Origin: Caulobacteraceae bacterium
Lineage (GTDB): Bacteria > Pseudomonadota > Alphaproteobacteria > Caulobacterales > Aquidulcibacteraceae
Direction: 5' to 3'
Assembly (NCBI GenBank): GCA_016703335.1
Contig: JADJCG010000016.1
Span: 71,544 to 135,543 of the forward strand
Length of the DNA stretch: 64,000 nt
Below are positions 19,901-30,384 of this stretch, piece by piece. The first letter of the stretch is position 1; every line of letters starts with the position of its first letter. The position numbers and the translations under genes were made by a program. The notes beneath the pieces were generated by a model. That model saw only the letters and a program-made list of their open reading frames with translations. It did no database searches and was not told where the DNA came from.

Positions 19901-20615
19901 CGCCACGCCGCAATGGCGCAACCACGCTCAACGTCACCGTCAAAGCGCCCGGCCGCGTCTTCACGCGTGGCCGCGGTGTCGATGCCGAATGGGCGCTCGA
20001 CATGCGCCTCGGCGGCACGTCTGCGCGGCCGCTGGTTTTCGGCACCGCGCGCAGCGCGGCACACTGGCGCTTTCCGGACAACCCTTCGAAATCGAAGAAG
20101 CAATCATCGAGTTCGATGGCGATCCGCTCGACGCGCGCATCAACCTCACGGCCGTGCGCGACACCGCGGACCTCACCGCGCGCATCCGCCTCATCGGCAC
20201 CGCGCGCGATCCTGAAGTCACGTTCTCGTCCGATCCGGCGCTGCCCGAAGATGAAATCCTGCCACAGGTACTGTTTGGCCGCTCCGTCGAAGACCTTTCG
20301 GCGCTGGAAGCGGCGCAGCTGGCCGCGAGCTTAGCCGCGCTCTCTGGCCGCGCCTCGCTCGATCTCGTCGACGCTGCGCGCGCCGCTGCTGGTCTCGATC
20401 GCTTCAATGTGCGCCAGGACGAAAATGGCGGCTTCCTCGTCGCCGGCGGCATCTACCTCACGCGTGACGTTTACGTCGAGGTCGCTCGAACCGGGTTGGG
20501 CCAAGCGCAAACACGCGTCGAATGGACCATCCGTCCACGCCTCGTGCTGATCACCAGCTTCCTAACCAACGGCGACCAGAGCGTTTCACTGCGTTGGCGG
20601 CGCGAAACCGATTGA
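16906..20615 (+). pseudogene. tamB: TamB-like translocation/assembly module protein, about four frameshifts
   Basis: About 1236 codons overlapping the tamA stop by 4 nt (TTGA, TTG start). The pieces in order: an N-terminal basic segment and TM anchor (RRRKRWWALAGGGLLVTSG), a long repeat-rich beta-helix region with many G-A-x and T-x-D motifs, and the conserved C-terminal DUF490 domain ending DVYVEVARTGLGQ, RPRLVLITSF and VSLRWRRETD. Frame changes lie near 17045-17060, 17440-17460, 18650-18680 and 20050-20065. TamB bridges the inner and outer membrane and helps move lipids or assemble outer-membrane proteins with TamA. Confidence 0.85.
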
Positions 20616-20641
20616 GGCATGGCGGCGCGTTCGCCATATAG

Positions 20642-21688
<1,047 letters not shown>

Positions 21689-21691
21689 GGC

Positions 21692-22243
21692 ATGAAGCGC
21701 GATCTGCCCCTCGCCTATCCCGGCATGAAGATCGGCCTCTTCGGCGGCAGCTTTGATCCCGCGCACGAAGGCCACGCACACGTCGCTGAGACTGCGTTGA
21801 AGCGGCTCGGGCTTGATCGCGTGTGGTGGCTGGTGTCGCCACAAAATCCGCTGAAGACGAAGTCGAGTCCGTTCGCAGAGCGCATGCAATCGGCGCAAGA
21901 CCAAGCGCACGGCGCCAAGATGGTCGTCACCGATCTTGAGCAGCGCCTTGGCTGCGGCTTCACCTACGAGACCCTGCGCGCGTTGAAGCAGCTCTACCCG
22001 GGCGTCGCGTTCACCCTGATCATGGGCGCCGATAACCTCGCCAATTTCCGTAAATGGCGGAATTGGCGCGAGGTCGCTGACGCTGTCCCGGTTGTAATTG
22101 TGTCTCGGCCCGGCGCACGCGCCGCCGAACGGCTTGCCGCGCCACGTGGCTGGACCCACGTAAATGCCAGACTCCACAGGGAATCTTCTACCGCCATCCG
22201 TTCCGGCACGCGTGCGGCGTTGGCGAAACCCAAGCGGAAGTGA
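21692..22243 (+). CDS. nadD: Nicotinate-nucleotide adenylyltransferase
   Basis: 183 aa. The nucleotidyltransferase motif GLFGGSFDPAHEGH and the C-terminal ESSTAIRSG (the ISSTxIR motif) are both present. The enzyme makes nicotinic acid adenine dinucleotide from ATP and nicotinate mononucleotide in NAD synthesis. The start used gives an 11-residue leader before the second Met at KIGLFGG; either could be used. It lies between obgE and rsfS, as in most alphaproteobacteria. Confidence 0.95.
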   Translation: MKRDLPLAYPGMKIGLFGGSFDPAHEGHAHVAETALKRLGLDRVWWLVSPQNPLKTKSSPFAERMQSAQDQAHGAKMVVTDLEQRLGCGFTYETLRALKQLYPGVAFTLIMGADNLANFRKWRNWREVADAVPVVIVSRPGARAAERLAAPRGWTHVNARLHRESSTAIRSGTRAALAKPKRK

Positions 22244-22294
22244 TAGCGTTTAGCTGTCTAGGCCAGAAAAAGGATCAAGGACCTGTCGCCTGAA

Positions 22295-22708
22295 ATGAAA
22301 CGCGCATCGGCCGCCGCCAAAGCCGAAGCCAAGCCGCGAGCAGCCGATCGGCCAGCTCCGGGCATCGATGTGGAAGCGGCCACCAAGGTGGTGCTGACAT
22401 CGCTTGAAGACGACAAGGCCGAGGAAATCCTCGCCATCGACATTCGCGGCAAATCTTCTTTCGCAGACATGCTCGTCATCGCTTCGGGGCGATCGGCGCG
22501 GCACGTCGGCGCATTGGCAGAGCACGTCATGCAGAAGCTCAAAGAAGCGGGCGTTAAGGACGTTCGCATCGAAGGCATGCCGCAGGCTGACTGGGTTCTG
22601 GTCGATGCGGGCGATGTGGTCGTGCACCTCTTCCGTCCGGAAGTTCGCTCCTTCTACAACATCGAGAAGATCTGGGCGGGCGCCACGCCTGACTCACAAC
22701 AGAGCTAA
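22295..22708 (+). CDS. rsfS: Ribosome silencing factor RsfS
   Basis: 137 aa. After a basic, Ala-rich leader (residues 1-27), the family core reads LTSLEDDKAEEILAIDI, SSFADMLVIASGRSARHV, and IEGMPQADWVLVDAGDVVVHLF. RsfS binds ribosomal protein L14 and blocks subunit joining when nutrients are low. Directly followed by rlmH with a 3-nt gap. Confidence 0.96.
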   Translation: MKRASAAAKAEAKPRAADRPAPGIDVEAATKVVLTSLEDDKAEEILAIDIRGKSSFADMLVIASGRSARHVGALAEHVMQKLKEAGVKDVRIEGMPQADWVLVDAGDVVVHLFRPEVRSFYNIEKIWAGATPDSQQS

Positions 22709-22711
22709 GCT

Positions 22712-23182
22712 TTGCGCGTGATCGTCGCCGCCGTTGGCCGTCTGCGGGACGGCCCCGAAGCGGCGATGACGGTCGACTATCTGCAGCGCGCGACGCAGGC
22801 CGGCCGCCAGATCGGTTTCAAGGGCTTTGATCTCGTCGAAGTCGAAGGCAAGCCATCCGGCGACATGCGCGCGGAAGCTGTCGCGCTCTTCAAAGCAACG
22901 CCGGATGATGCCCGCAAAATCTTGCTTGATGAGCGCGGCGCCGAATGGACCTCGCGCCAGCTCGCCGAAAAGCTCGCGCGTTGGCGCGATGACGGCGTTG
23001 CATGCACAACATTCTGGATCGGCGGCGCGGACGGCGCTTCACAAGGCGTTAAGGATAACGCTGACGAAAAGCTGGCTTTTGGCAGACAAACGTGGCCCCA
23101 CAGGCTCGTTCGCGTCATGATTTCCGAGCAAGTTTACCGAGCCGTGACGATACTCTGCTCTACTCCGTATCACCGGGACTGA
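22712..23182 (+). CDS. rlmH: 23S rRNA (pseudouridine-1915-N3) methyltransferase RlmH
   Basis: 156 aa with a TTG start. The SPOUT fold is shown by LLDERGAEWTSRQLAEKLA, then TTFWIGGADG, and the C-terminal EQVYRAVTILCSTPYHRD. RlmH methylates pseudouridine 1915 in helix 69 of 23S rRNA with SAM. It is the last gene of the obgE block before the envelope genes. Confidence 0.96.
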   Translation: MRVIVAAVGRLRDGPEAAMTVDYLQRATQAGRQIGFKGFDLVEVEGKPSGDMRAEAVALFKATPDDARKILLDERGAEWTSRQLAEKLARWRDDGVACTTFWIGGADGASQGVKDNADEKLAFGRQTWPHRLVRVMISEQVYRAVTILCSTPYHRD

Positions 23183-23210
23183 AGATTCCGGACGATATGG
23201 TGGTGGTTAA

Positions 23211-24363
23211 ATGGCACGAGGCGCAAAACGCGCCCGCGCTCTCGTCGCTTGTGCGGCAGGAACGCTAGCGCTCCTCCTGGGGTCGGCAGAAGCCCAAACG
23301 CAACGTACGGTCGCGCAGGCCGAGCGCGATCGTCGCTCGGAAACGCAGCGCGCCGAACGGCTGCGCGCGCAAGCCAACACAGCTCAACGCGAAGTGCGCG
23401 CGCTCGATACGCGCCTCGTCGAAGCCACCCGCCGCCGCGAGCAAACCGAAGCCGCCGCCACCGCCGCTCGCGAGCGCCTAACCACCGTTCAGCAACAGAT
23501 TGCCGCCACGGGCGCCGCGCAGCGCAACGCCCGCAGCGCCTACAGAATCGTCCATCATCGCCGCCGCATTCGCACAGCGCCGGGTCGAGCCACGCGCCAC
23601 CCGCGCCAGCATCGTCGCGCGCGCCCTGGCCCCCGCCTACCAATCCGAAGAGCGCCGCCACCGCGAGGCGCTCGCCCTCGCCCGCCAGGACGAGACGGTC
23701 ATCACCACCGAACAAAGCGTCCTCGCTGACGCCCAGGCCTCCATCGCGGAAGAACGCGGCGAGATCGTCACCATGCTGGCGCGGCGCCGCTCGACCCAGA
23801 CTCAACTGGCCCGGGACGCTACAGCCGCTGAGCGCCGCGTCCGCCAACTGACCGCCGAAGCGCGTTCCCTCAGGGAACTTGCGCAGCGCGTCGAAGCCGC
23901 CTCGCGCCGCCGCCAACCGACAACGCCCGCGCCGTCTGGACCAAACGTAATTCCAGCGGGCTGGGTCGCACCCGCACAAGGCCAAATCACGCGCGGTTAC
24001 GGCGCTCGCGCGACCGGCGGCCCGGCTGCGCAGGGCGTTACCGTGAGGACTATTTCGGGCGCTCAGGTAGTTTCTCCCGCTGCGGGCGAGGTCGTCTATG
24101 CCGGAGGCTTTAGAAGCTACGGAAACGTATTGATCCTCAATCTCGATGGTGGTTACGCTCTCGTTCTGACCGGCATGGACACGATCAATGTCCGCGTCGG
24201 TGAGACGGTCCGGGCGGGACAAGCTGTCGGGCAAATGACAGCGGCCGCCGCTTCGGCGCCGGATTTGTATGTAGAAGTACGCAGGGGCGACCGGCCGGTC
24301 GATCCTGGACGATGGCTTAACGCGCGCGGCCTTACTGCGGAGGCTGGCGCTAGAGCCGGTTAA
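23211..24363 (+). CDS. EnvC-like murein hydrolase activator, degenerate LytM domain, one frameshift
   Basis: Two frames joined near 23540-23555. The first has a signal peptide (residues 1-28, ends AEA) and a long Arg/Gln/Ala-rich coiled coil; the second continues the coil, then a C-terminal LytM (M23) domain. In that domain the usual zinc ligands are missing: the HxxxD region reads GPAAQGVTVRT and the final HxH reads LYVEVRRG. Such proteins (EnvC type) do not cleave peptidoglycan but activate amidases at division. Position before ctpA is the common alphaproteobacterial order. The frameshift sits in a GC-rich repeat and may be an error. Confidence 0.9.
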
Positions 24364-24397
24364 CGCGAATCGGGCAGGACGACCCGGGGAGTACTAA

Positions 24398-25717
24398 ATG
24401 CGCGTAGCTTGGATTTTGGCGCCGATCGCTGGCGCCGCCGCTCTGGTTGGCGCGCTTGCCTGGTCCGCTCCTGACGATCGCAACAGCGGCGACATTTACC
24501 GTCAGCTGGAACTCTTTGCGGACGTCCTCGCCCGCGTCGAACAAGATTACGTTGTCCCGATCGACGAGCAGGCGGCGATGGAAGCAGCCATCCAAGGCAT
24601 GCTCGCCTCGCTGGACCCGCACTCCTCCTACATGAACGCGGACGATTACCGCGAAATGCAAAGCCAGACCCGTGGCGAGTACGGCGGTCTCGGCATTGAA
24701 GTCACCAGCGAAGAAGGTGTGGTGAAGGTCGTCTCCCCGATCGATGGCACGCCTGCTGCGCGCGCCGGCATTCAGTCGGGCGACTATCTCACCGCCATCA
24801 ACGGCGAGAGCATCGTCGGCCTAACGCTCAACGAAGCCGTCCCCCGCATGCGCGGCGAAGCCGGCACCGAGATCACGATCACCATCGCGCGCGAAGGTGT
24901 CGATCCGTTCGACGTCACGCTGCAACGCGAAACCATCAACGTGCGCGCCGTCACGGCCCGCGTTGAAGGCGGCGATGTCGGCGTCATCCGCATTTCCACC
25001 TTTAACGAGCGCACTGGCTCGATGCTTCAAGACGCAATCCGTCAAGTGAAGCGCGACACAGGCGGACGCCTGCGCGGCGTCGTCGTTGACCTGCGCAACA
25101 ATCCGGGTGGCCTGCTCGATCAAGCCATCGAAGTGTCCGACGCGTTCCTCGATGGCGGCGAAGTGGTTTCCACCCGCGGCCGTCAACCGGAAGACGTGCA
25201 ACGCTACAACGCCCGCCGCGGCGACGATCTCGCCGGCGTGCCGGTGGTCGTGCTGATCAACGGCGCTTCGGCCTCGGCTGCTGAAATCGTTGCGGGGGCG
25301 CTCCAAGATCGCAACCGCGCGCTGATCGTCGGCCTCGACAGCTTCGGCAAGGGCTCGGTCCAAACCGTCATCCCGCTGCAAGGCGGCCGTGACGGCGCGC
25401 TGCGCCTCACCACGGCGCGCTATTACACGCCGGCCGGTCGCTCGATCCAAGGCGCTGGCATCACGCCGGACATGGAAGTCGCCTCGCGCCGCATCGACGC
25501 GGCCGAAGTTGAGCGTATCCAGCGCCTCTCTGTTCGCGAAGAAGATCTGCCGAACGCGCTCGACAACAACACCGGAGCTCACCGCCGAGCAGCCCACATT
25601 CCGGAAGACCAGCCGCCGGAAAACTGGAACGCTGATGACGATTATCAGCTGCGCCGCGCGATGGAGGTTCTTCGCCAAGGCACGGTTGCGGAACGACTCC
25701 GCGCCCGCGCCGGCTAA
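24398..25717 (+). CDS. ctpA: C-terminal processing peptidase, S41 family
   Basis: 439 aa. A signal/anchor segment (residues 5-22) is followed by a tail-specific protease N-domain, a PDZ domain around 95-180 (GGLGIEVTSEEGVVKVVSP, GDYLTAINGES), and the S41 catalytic core with the serine motif NGASASAAEI (Ser in 291-293) and the lysine motif GKGSVQT (K318). It cleaves C-termini of periplasmic proteins, often murein hydrolases. It lies 34 nt after the EnvC-like gene and may act with it on the cell wall. Confidence 0.96.
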   Translation: MRVAWILAPIAGAAALVGALAWSAPDDRNSGDIYRQLELFADVLARVEQDYVVPIDEQAAMEAAIQGMLASLDPHSSYMNADDYREMQSQTRGEYGGLGIEVTSEEGVVKVVSPIDGTPAARAGIQSGDYLTAINGESIVGLTLNEAVPRMRGEAGTEITITIAREGVDPFDVTLQRETINVRAVTARVEGGDVGVIRISTFNERTGSMLQDAIRQVKRDTGGRLRGVVVDLRNNPGGLLDQAIEVSDAFLDGGEVVSTRGRQPEDVQRYNARRGDDLAGVPVVVLINGASASAAEIVAGALQDRNRALIVGLDSFGKGSVQTVIPLQGGRDGALRLTTARYYTPAGRSIQGAGITPDMEVASRRIDAAEVERIQRLSVREEDLPNALDNNTGAHRRAAHIPEDQPPENWNADDDYQLRRAMEVLRQGTVAERLRARAG

Positions 25718-25751
25718 GGCCGCCATTTACCTCTCGTAAATCAATGTGAAA

Positions 25752-25780
25752 GCGCCAGTCGTCCTAGTGACGGCTGGCGC
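25752..25780 (+). terminator. Hairpin after ctpA, without T-tract
   Basis: GCGCCAGTCGTC pairs with GACGGCTGGCGC (12 bp, one G-T wobble) around the loop CTAGT. It lies 34 nt after the ctpA stop. No run of T follows, so it may instead be an RNA stability element. Confidence 0.45.
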
Positions 25781-25803
25781 GAATTCAGCGACTCTCCGGC
25801 GCT

Positions 25804-27012
25804 ATGATTCGCCCGCGCGTGAACATGCGGGGCTTCGCGCCAAAGCAACCACCCAAGCCTGCGCGACGCCTGCCAAAACTAACGCATCGCAGCGTTGCGC
25901 TCGCCTTTGTCGGCGTGCTCGCTGTGGGCGCACTCGTGTCCGTGCAAGTGTTCGGGGATCCAGGCGCTGCCGGGCCGCGCCGCATTCTCTCGCTGCAACC
26001 GGGCTCTGCCGAAGCCAACGCGCCGCGCGTGTCTTTCTCTGACGCCGCCGAAGAAGGCGCCGACATGCAGATGTTCGGCATCGACGATCTGCCGCAAACT
26101 GGCGAGTATGGCGAGATCGATTCAAACGGCGAGCTCCGCGTCGCCGTCGTTGAATCTCAACCGTCACCGAGCGCCAACGCGGGCCGCCCGCAAGCTGCGC
26201 CACTACCGCGCGCGCCGCTGGCTGGATTGTTCGAGAACGGACCCAGTGGTCGGCCGCTGCCGATCATCGCAAGCAACGGCCGCACGCCTGCGCAAGCATA
26301 TGCGCGTCCGTTCACCGCGCAGCAGGGCCGGCCGAAGGTCGCCATCATCATCGGCGGCTTAGGTTTCAACGCGGCGGCCACAACTCAAGCGATCGATGAA
26401 CTCCCGGCCGAGATCACGCTCTCGTTCGTGCCCTACTCGCAGAACCTGCAATCGTGGATAGATCGCGCCCGTGCGCGGGGTCACGAAGTGATGCTCGAAC
26501 TGCCGATGGAGCCATTCGATCCGGACGCCGACGACACCGGCCCGCAAACACTGCTCGCCACCGCGCCCGCACAACAGAACATCACGCGTCTCGAGCAATT
26601 GCTTTCGCTCGGCACCGGCTATTTCGGCGTGACCAATTACCAAGGCGCGCGCTTCGCCACATCCGGCCAAGCATCCGCGCCGGTGGTGCAAGCGCTGCGC
26701 CGCCGCGGCCTCTCCTTTATTTCATCCGGCATCGGCCAGCGCACGGCGCTGAGCGTCGAAGCGCAGCGCGCGCAACTGCCGAACACCGCAGCTGACCGCA
26801 TCATCGATGCGCGACGTGAAGCTGATGCAATCGACGATCAGCTGCTGAATTTGGAAGCGCTCGCGCTGCAAAATCAGAGCGCGATTGGCGCAGGCTTTGC
26901 GTATCCTGTGACCATGGAGCAAGTCGGTCGCTGGGCTCGCGATGTTGAATCGCGCGGATATCAATTGGCGCCAGCATCGGCCGTGCTCAGTGCACGCGCC
27001 GCGCGCCGATGA
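25804..27012 (+). CDS. Divergent polysaccharide deacetylase family protein (DUF610)
   Basis: 402 aa. N-terminal TM anchor at about residues 28-46 (SVALAFVGVLAVGALVS), a low-complexity linker to residue 175, then the NodB-like domain beginning KVAIIIGGLGFNAAATTQA and running through VTMEQVGRWARDVESRGYQLAPAS. The usual NodB metal motifs are weak, as in all members of the divergent polysaccharide deacetylase group, so activity is not assured. It overlaps rppH by 4 nt, and its place after ctpA fits a cell-wall role. Confidence 0.9.
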   Translation: MIRPRVNMRGFAPKQPPKPARRLPKLTHRSVALAFVGVLAVGALVSVQVFGDPGAAGPRRILSLQPGSAEANAPRVSFSDAAEEGADMQMFGIDDLPQTGEYGEIDSNGELRVAVVESQPSPSANAGRPQAAPLPRAPLAGLFENGPSGRPLPIIASNGRTPAQAYARPFTAQQGRPKVAIIIGGLGFNAAATTQAIDELPAEITLSFVPYSQNLQSWIDRARARGHEVMLELPMEPFDPDADDTGPQTLLATAPAQQNITRLEQLLSLGTGYFGVTNYQGARFATSGQASAPVVQALRRRGLSFISSGIGQRTALSVEAQRAQLPNTAADRIIDARREADAIDDQLLNLEALALQNQSAIGAGFAYPVTMEQVGRWARDVESRGYQLAPASAVLSARAARR

Positions 27013-27509
27013 ACACCACACCAGATCCAAAGCTCTATCGCCCGAATGTTGGCCTCGCACTGTTCCACAAGAACGGGCTGGTCTTTCTCGGCAAGCGCGT
27101 CGCTACGGAAGGTCCGTATCAGTGGCAAATGCCGCAAGGCGGCGTCGACCGCGGCGAGAAAGTCGAAGAAGCCGCGTACCGCGAACTTGAAGAAGAGATT
27201 GGCGTAAGGTCAGCGCACGTCGAATTGCTCGAAGAAACGGCGGACTGGCTGCATTACGACTTCCCCATCGACGTGCGCACGAAAATGAAGCCACGCGGCC
27301 GCTATTGGGGGCAAAGGCAGAAGTGGTTCGCGTTCCGCTTCAAGGGACGTGACTCAGATATAAGACTAGATACTCATACCCCGGAGTTTGTAGATTGGCG
27401 CTGGGCCGCACTCGATAGCGCGCCCGGTTTGGTCATACCGTTCAAGCGCCCCGTGTACGAAGAAGTGGCGCGCCGGTTCAAGAAACACACCGTGGGGGCT
27501 TCGAAGTGA
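27009..27509 (+). CDS. rppH: RNA pyrophosphohydrolase
   Basis: 166 aa. The Nudix box GGVDRGEKVEEAAYRELEEE lies at residues 40-59, with YRPNVGLALFHKNG before it and the RppH-type tail GQRQKWFAFRFKG. It removes pyrophosphate from 5'-triphosphorylated RNA and so starts decay. Its start overlaps the stop of the deacetylase-like gene by 4 nt. Confidence 0.95.
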   Translation: MNTTPDPKLYRPNVGLALFHKNGLVFLGKRVATEGPYQWQMPQGGVDRGEKVEEAAYRELEEEIGVRSAHVELLEETADWLHYDFPIDVRTKMKPRGRYWGQRQKWFAFRFKGRDSDIRLDTHTPEFVDWRWAALDSAPGLVIPFKRPVYEEVARRFKKHTVGASK

Positions 27510-27546
27510 TTGTCTGCCTGATGGGCGCTGCAGAAGCGTTTGCGCT

Positions 27547-28395
27547 GTGAAGCGCGGTGCGGTCGTAACGCCGGTCGTGTTTGTGCACGGCGCGTTTTGC
27601 GGTGGCTGGGCGTTCGATGGTTTTCGCGAACCATTCGAAGCGGCTGGCTTTGAAACGCACGCGCCGAATCTTCCGCACCACGAACGCGGCGCCGATCTCG
27701 AACAACTCGCGCAAACCGGCCTCAAAGATTACGCGAAAGCGATCGCGCATTATGTGCGTGGCCTGCGCGCGCCACCTGTTCTTGCCGGTCACTCTCTCGG
27801 CGGCCTCGTCTCGCAGCTCGTAGCAGCAAGCACGCCCATCGCTGGCCTCGTGCTGCTTGCGCCAAGCGCGCCGTGGGGCGTGCCGCCAACGACGCTCGAC
27901 GAGCACGGCAATCAATTCGGCCTGACATTGCTCGGCGATTACTGGCGCCGTCCAATCCCGCCCGACTATCGCGTCGCCCGCGCCACCACGCTCGATCGCC
28001 TCGCACGTGACGACGCTCGCAAAGCGTTCGCGCGCTTCGTGCCCGAAAGCGGCCGCGTCATTCGCGAAACCGTGCAGTGGTTCATGGATCACTCGATGGC
28101 CGCGCAAGCGCCGGTCTATCGCATCAGCGCGCCAGTGCTCGGCCTTGCTGGCGGCAAGGATCGAGTGAACTCCTCCAGCACTGTGCGCCGAATCATCGGC
28201 CGCTTCCCTGGCGACCAGGCGCACTTCCACGAATTTGCAGAGATGAGCCACTGGCTCATCGGCGAACCAGAATCTGCCGACGTGTCTGAGCTCACACTGC
28301 AATGGCTCGACGCCCGCGGCATCGGCCCCAAACCGGTAAAGCCCAAGCGCAAGCAGCTTTCGCTATTCGGCTGGGGCGAAGCGGCCAGCGCTTAA
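27547..28395 (+). CDS. Alpha/beta hydrolase
   Basis: 282 aa. Oxyanion motif VFVHGAFCGGW near residue 12, nucleophile elbow GHSLGG near residue 80, acid residue in GGKDRVN, and catalytic His in MSHWLIGE: the full triad of the alpha/beta hydrolase fold. The substrate is unknown. A basic tail (KPVKPKRKQ) ends the protein. It ends convergently with the metallophosphoesterase gene, overlapping by 4 nt. Confidence 0.88.
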   Translation: MKRGAVVTPVVFVHGAFCGGWAFDGFREPFEAAGFETHAPNLPHHERGADLEQLAQTGLKDYAKAIAHYVRGLRAPPVLAGHSLGGLVSQLVAASTPIAGLVLLAPSAPWGVPPTTLDEHGNQFGLTLLGDYWRRPIPPDYRVARATTLDRLARDDARKAFARFVPESGRVIRETVQWFMDHSMAAQAPVYRISAPVLGLAGGKDRVNSSSTVRRIIGRFPGDQAHFHEFAEMSHWLIGEPESADVSELTLQWLDARGIGPKPVKPKRKQLSLFGWGEAASA

Positions 28396-29360
28396 TTTGC
28401 GCCGCGCAGCGTAATCAGCACAATTTCCGGCGGATTGAGAAAACGCACCGGCAACATGCTCGTGCCGATGCCGCCGGTTACGTACATCTGCTCCCCGCGC
28501 TCTTGAACCAGACCGCAGCCATAGCGCTTGTTGATGAGCGGCAGGATCGGGCGGCCGATGAGCGGGATGGTCACCTGTCCGCAATGGCGGTGCCCCGCGA
28601 GCATAAGCGCAGGCCCCGGCGGCATCTGCGCGAACGGATCGGGCGAGTGGCTGAGCATGATCGTGTTGGCGCCAGCTGGCGCGCCATCGAGCGCCGCAGC
28701 GAAATCAGGTTCGCCCGTCGTGAGGTCGGCAATGCCTGCAATCACCAACGGATCGCCGCCGGTTCTGTGAACGACGATGTGGCGATTCCAAAGCGCGGCG
28801 ATGCCTGCGTCCTGCAGCGCCGTCGTGACGTCAGTGCGATCATACCAAACGTCGTGATTGCCGATGACGGCAACCGTGCCGTAGCGCGCGCGCAAAGCTG
28901 CGAACGTCGCAATGCCGCCAGTGATTTCCTGATTTTCAGCCGGCGTGCGCTCAAACGGATGATGATGCCCGTTCACATAATCACCGAGCAGCACAACCAG
29001 TTCGGGCCGCAGCGAATTCACGCGCTGCACGATGCGCCCCATCCGCGCCGCATTGACGTGCGGCCCGCCGACATGCGTGTCGCTTAGCGCCGCAATCGTC
29101 AGCGGCGCGCCGTGCCATTGCTCGCTCACCACCTCGACGCGGCGCACCACCAGCAGCTGCGGCTCGACGAACCACGCGTAGATGTTCACCCAATACGCCA
29201 CCTCGAACACGGCCACGGCGGCAAACAGCATCCACCGCGTGCGCGGCTTAAGCGTGCGCCAGCGTCGGAACAGCCAGACGCAAGCGAGCACGACCAGCGG
29301 CAGCCCGATCAACGCGCCAATCGTGGCGGGGAGCATTTGCGGGTGAAAGAAATCCGGCAT
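28392..29360 (-). CDS. Metallophosphoesterase with N-terminal TM segments
   Basis: 322 aa from the ATG at 29360; the frame is open to a GTG at 29420, and neither has a clear ribosome binding site. Two hydrophobic segments at the N-terminus (about 10-30 and 45-65) anchor the protein. The catalytic part shows the metal motifs in order: SDTHVGG, GDYVNGHHH, GNHD, SHSPD and GHRHCGQ. This is the calcineurin-like fold, close to YaeI-type enzymes that act near the membrane. Substrate unknown. Confidence 0.9.
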   Translation of the reverse strand: MPDFFHPQMLPATIGALIGLPLVVLACVWLFRRWRTLKPRTRWMLFAAVAVFEVAYWVNIYAWFVEPQLLVVRRVEVVSEQWHGAPLTIAALSDTHVGGPHVNAARMGRIVQRVNSLRPELVVLLGDYVNGHHHPFERTPAENQEITGGIATFAALRARYGTVAVIGNHDVWYDRTDVTTALQDAGIAALWNRHIVVHRTGGDPLVIAGIADLTTGEPDFAAALDGAPAGANTIMLSHSPDPFAQMPPGPALMLAGHRHCGQVTIPLIGRPILPLINKRYGCGLVQERGEQMYVTGGIGTSMLPVRFLNPPEIVLITLRGAN

Positions 29361-29510
29361 CGGCACTGACACTAGCGCCACCAACGTGGCGCGGGGCGCG
29401 GCGCAGCTTAGGGCATCCACGATCTCGCGCTCAAAGTCGCGGTCGAGTTTCCTGCAAAGTAGCGTCTTTGTCGTGGATCTAGCGGTAACGCTTATCCACG
29501 TGGAAACAGC

Positions 29511-29912
29511 CTAGCGCGCCATCGCCGCTTTGATGGTTTCCAGACGCGCCAGCTGCCGCTGCGCCGCATCTTTCTTCGCATCCGTGTTGGCGTCGCGCAG
29601 ATCTTCCTGCGCGTTCTTGAGGTCCTGCTCGAGCTGCGCCGGCGCGATGTCGGCCAGATCGATCGCCTCTTCCGCGAGCACCGTAAGGCCTTCCGGCGTG
29701 ACGTCAGCGAAACCGCCATTGACGAAGATACGACGCTCGGTGCCGTCATTGATGACGCGGAGCGCGCCCGGCTTGATGACGCTCATCACTGGCGCGTGGT
29801 TCGGCGAAACACCGAACTCGCCTTCGGAGCCAGGCACCACAACGTGGTCGACGTCGCCGTTGAACAGTTCGCGCTCAGGCGAAACCAAAGCGAAGCTCAG
29901 CTTGTCAGTCAT
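29511..29912 (-). CDS. atpC: ATP synthase F1 subunit epsilon
   Basis: 133 aa. The N-terminal beta domain has FALVSPERELFNGDVDHVVVPGSEGEFGV and GALRVI, and the C-terminal helical hairpin is rich in Ala/Gln. Epsilon sits on the rotor and limits ATP hydrolysis. It is the last gene of the minus-strand atp cluster and follows a pair of paralogous unknown genes that separate it from atpD. Confidence 0.97.
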   Translation of the reverse strand: MTDKLSFALVSPERELFNGDVDHVVVPGSEGEFGVSPNHAPVMSVIKPGALRVINDGTERRIFVNGGFADVTPEGLTVLAEEAIDLADIAPAQLEQDLKNAQEDLRDANTDAKKDAAQRQLARLETIKAAMAR

Positions 29913-29914
29913 TG

Positions 29915-30373
29915 TTAGTTTTGCCTCGCCATGGCGGTGATGCGGATCATGAATTTCGGATCGGTCACGCGGCCCGAAGGATAGATCGCGTCGACGATCG
30001 CCAAGTGGTTGTTGGGAAGTCGAATATCGTACGTGCGCAGACGGAAGCCCGGCTCGATGGAATGGTCTTCGTCCTTGACGCGCTTGGCGTCCGGAAACTT
30101 GCGCTTGATGGCGGCGTCGAGCGCATCCGCGCCCTTGTTGTTGTCGCCGCCGGCAAACCAGATCGTCGTGAACGCGCCGTCCGTGTGAAAGAACACGCCG
30201 CCGTCGCCGACTTCGTAGAACAGCGTCTGGCCTTCATTGGTCATGCCAAGGTCGGCTTTTTCTTTCGGCCCCAGCACACGCGGCTTGGCGCCGATTTCGC
30301 CTTTCACGGTGCCGCCGATCGCTGAGACGGCGCCATCGACGGCGAGTTTCGCGGCAAGTTCGCTGTGCTTCAT
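29915..30373 (-). CDS. Unknown protein A inside the atp operon (paralogue of the next gene)
   Basis: 152 aa with GAGGG upstream and 2 nt from atpC. Not recognised. No signal peptide or TM segment. The segment GQTLFYEVGDGGVFFHTDGAFTTIWFAGGDN aligns with protein B of the next gene, as does the C-terminal RIT/RVSAQVRKN-like end (MIRITAMARQN). Compact alpha/beta composition with charged helices. The tight spacing shows it is cotranscribed with ATP synthase genes. Confidence 0.75.
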   Translation of the reverse strand: MKHSELAAKLAVDGAVSAIGGTVKGEIGAKPRVLGPKEKADLGMTNEGQTLFYEVGDGGVFFHTDGAFTTIWFAGGDNNKGADALDAAIKRKFPDAKRVKDEDHSIEPGFRLRTYDIRLPNNHLAIVDAIYPSGRVTDPKFMIRITAMARQN

Positions 30374-30384
30374 AACGGCAGCCC

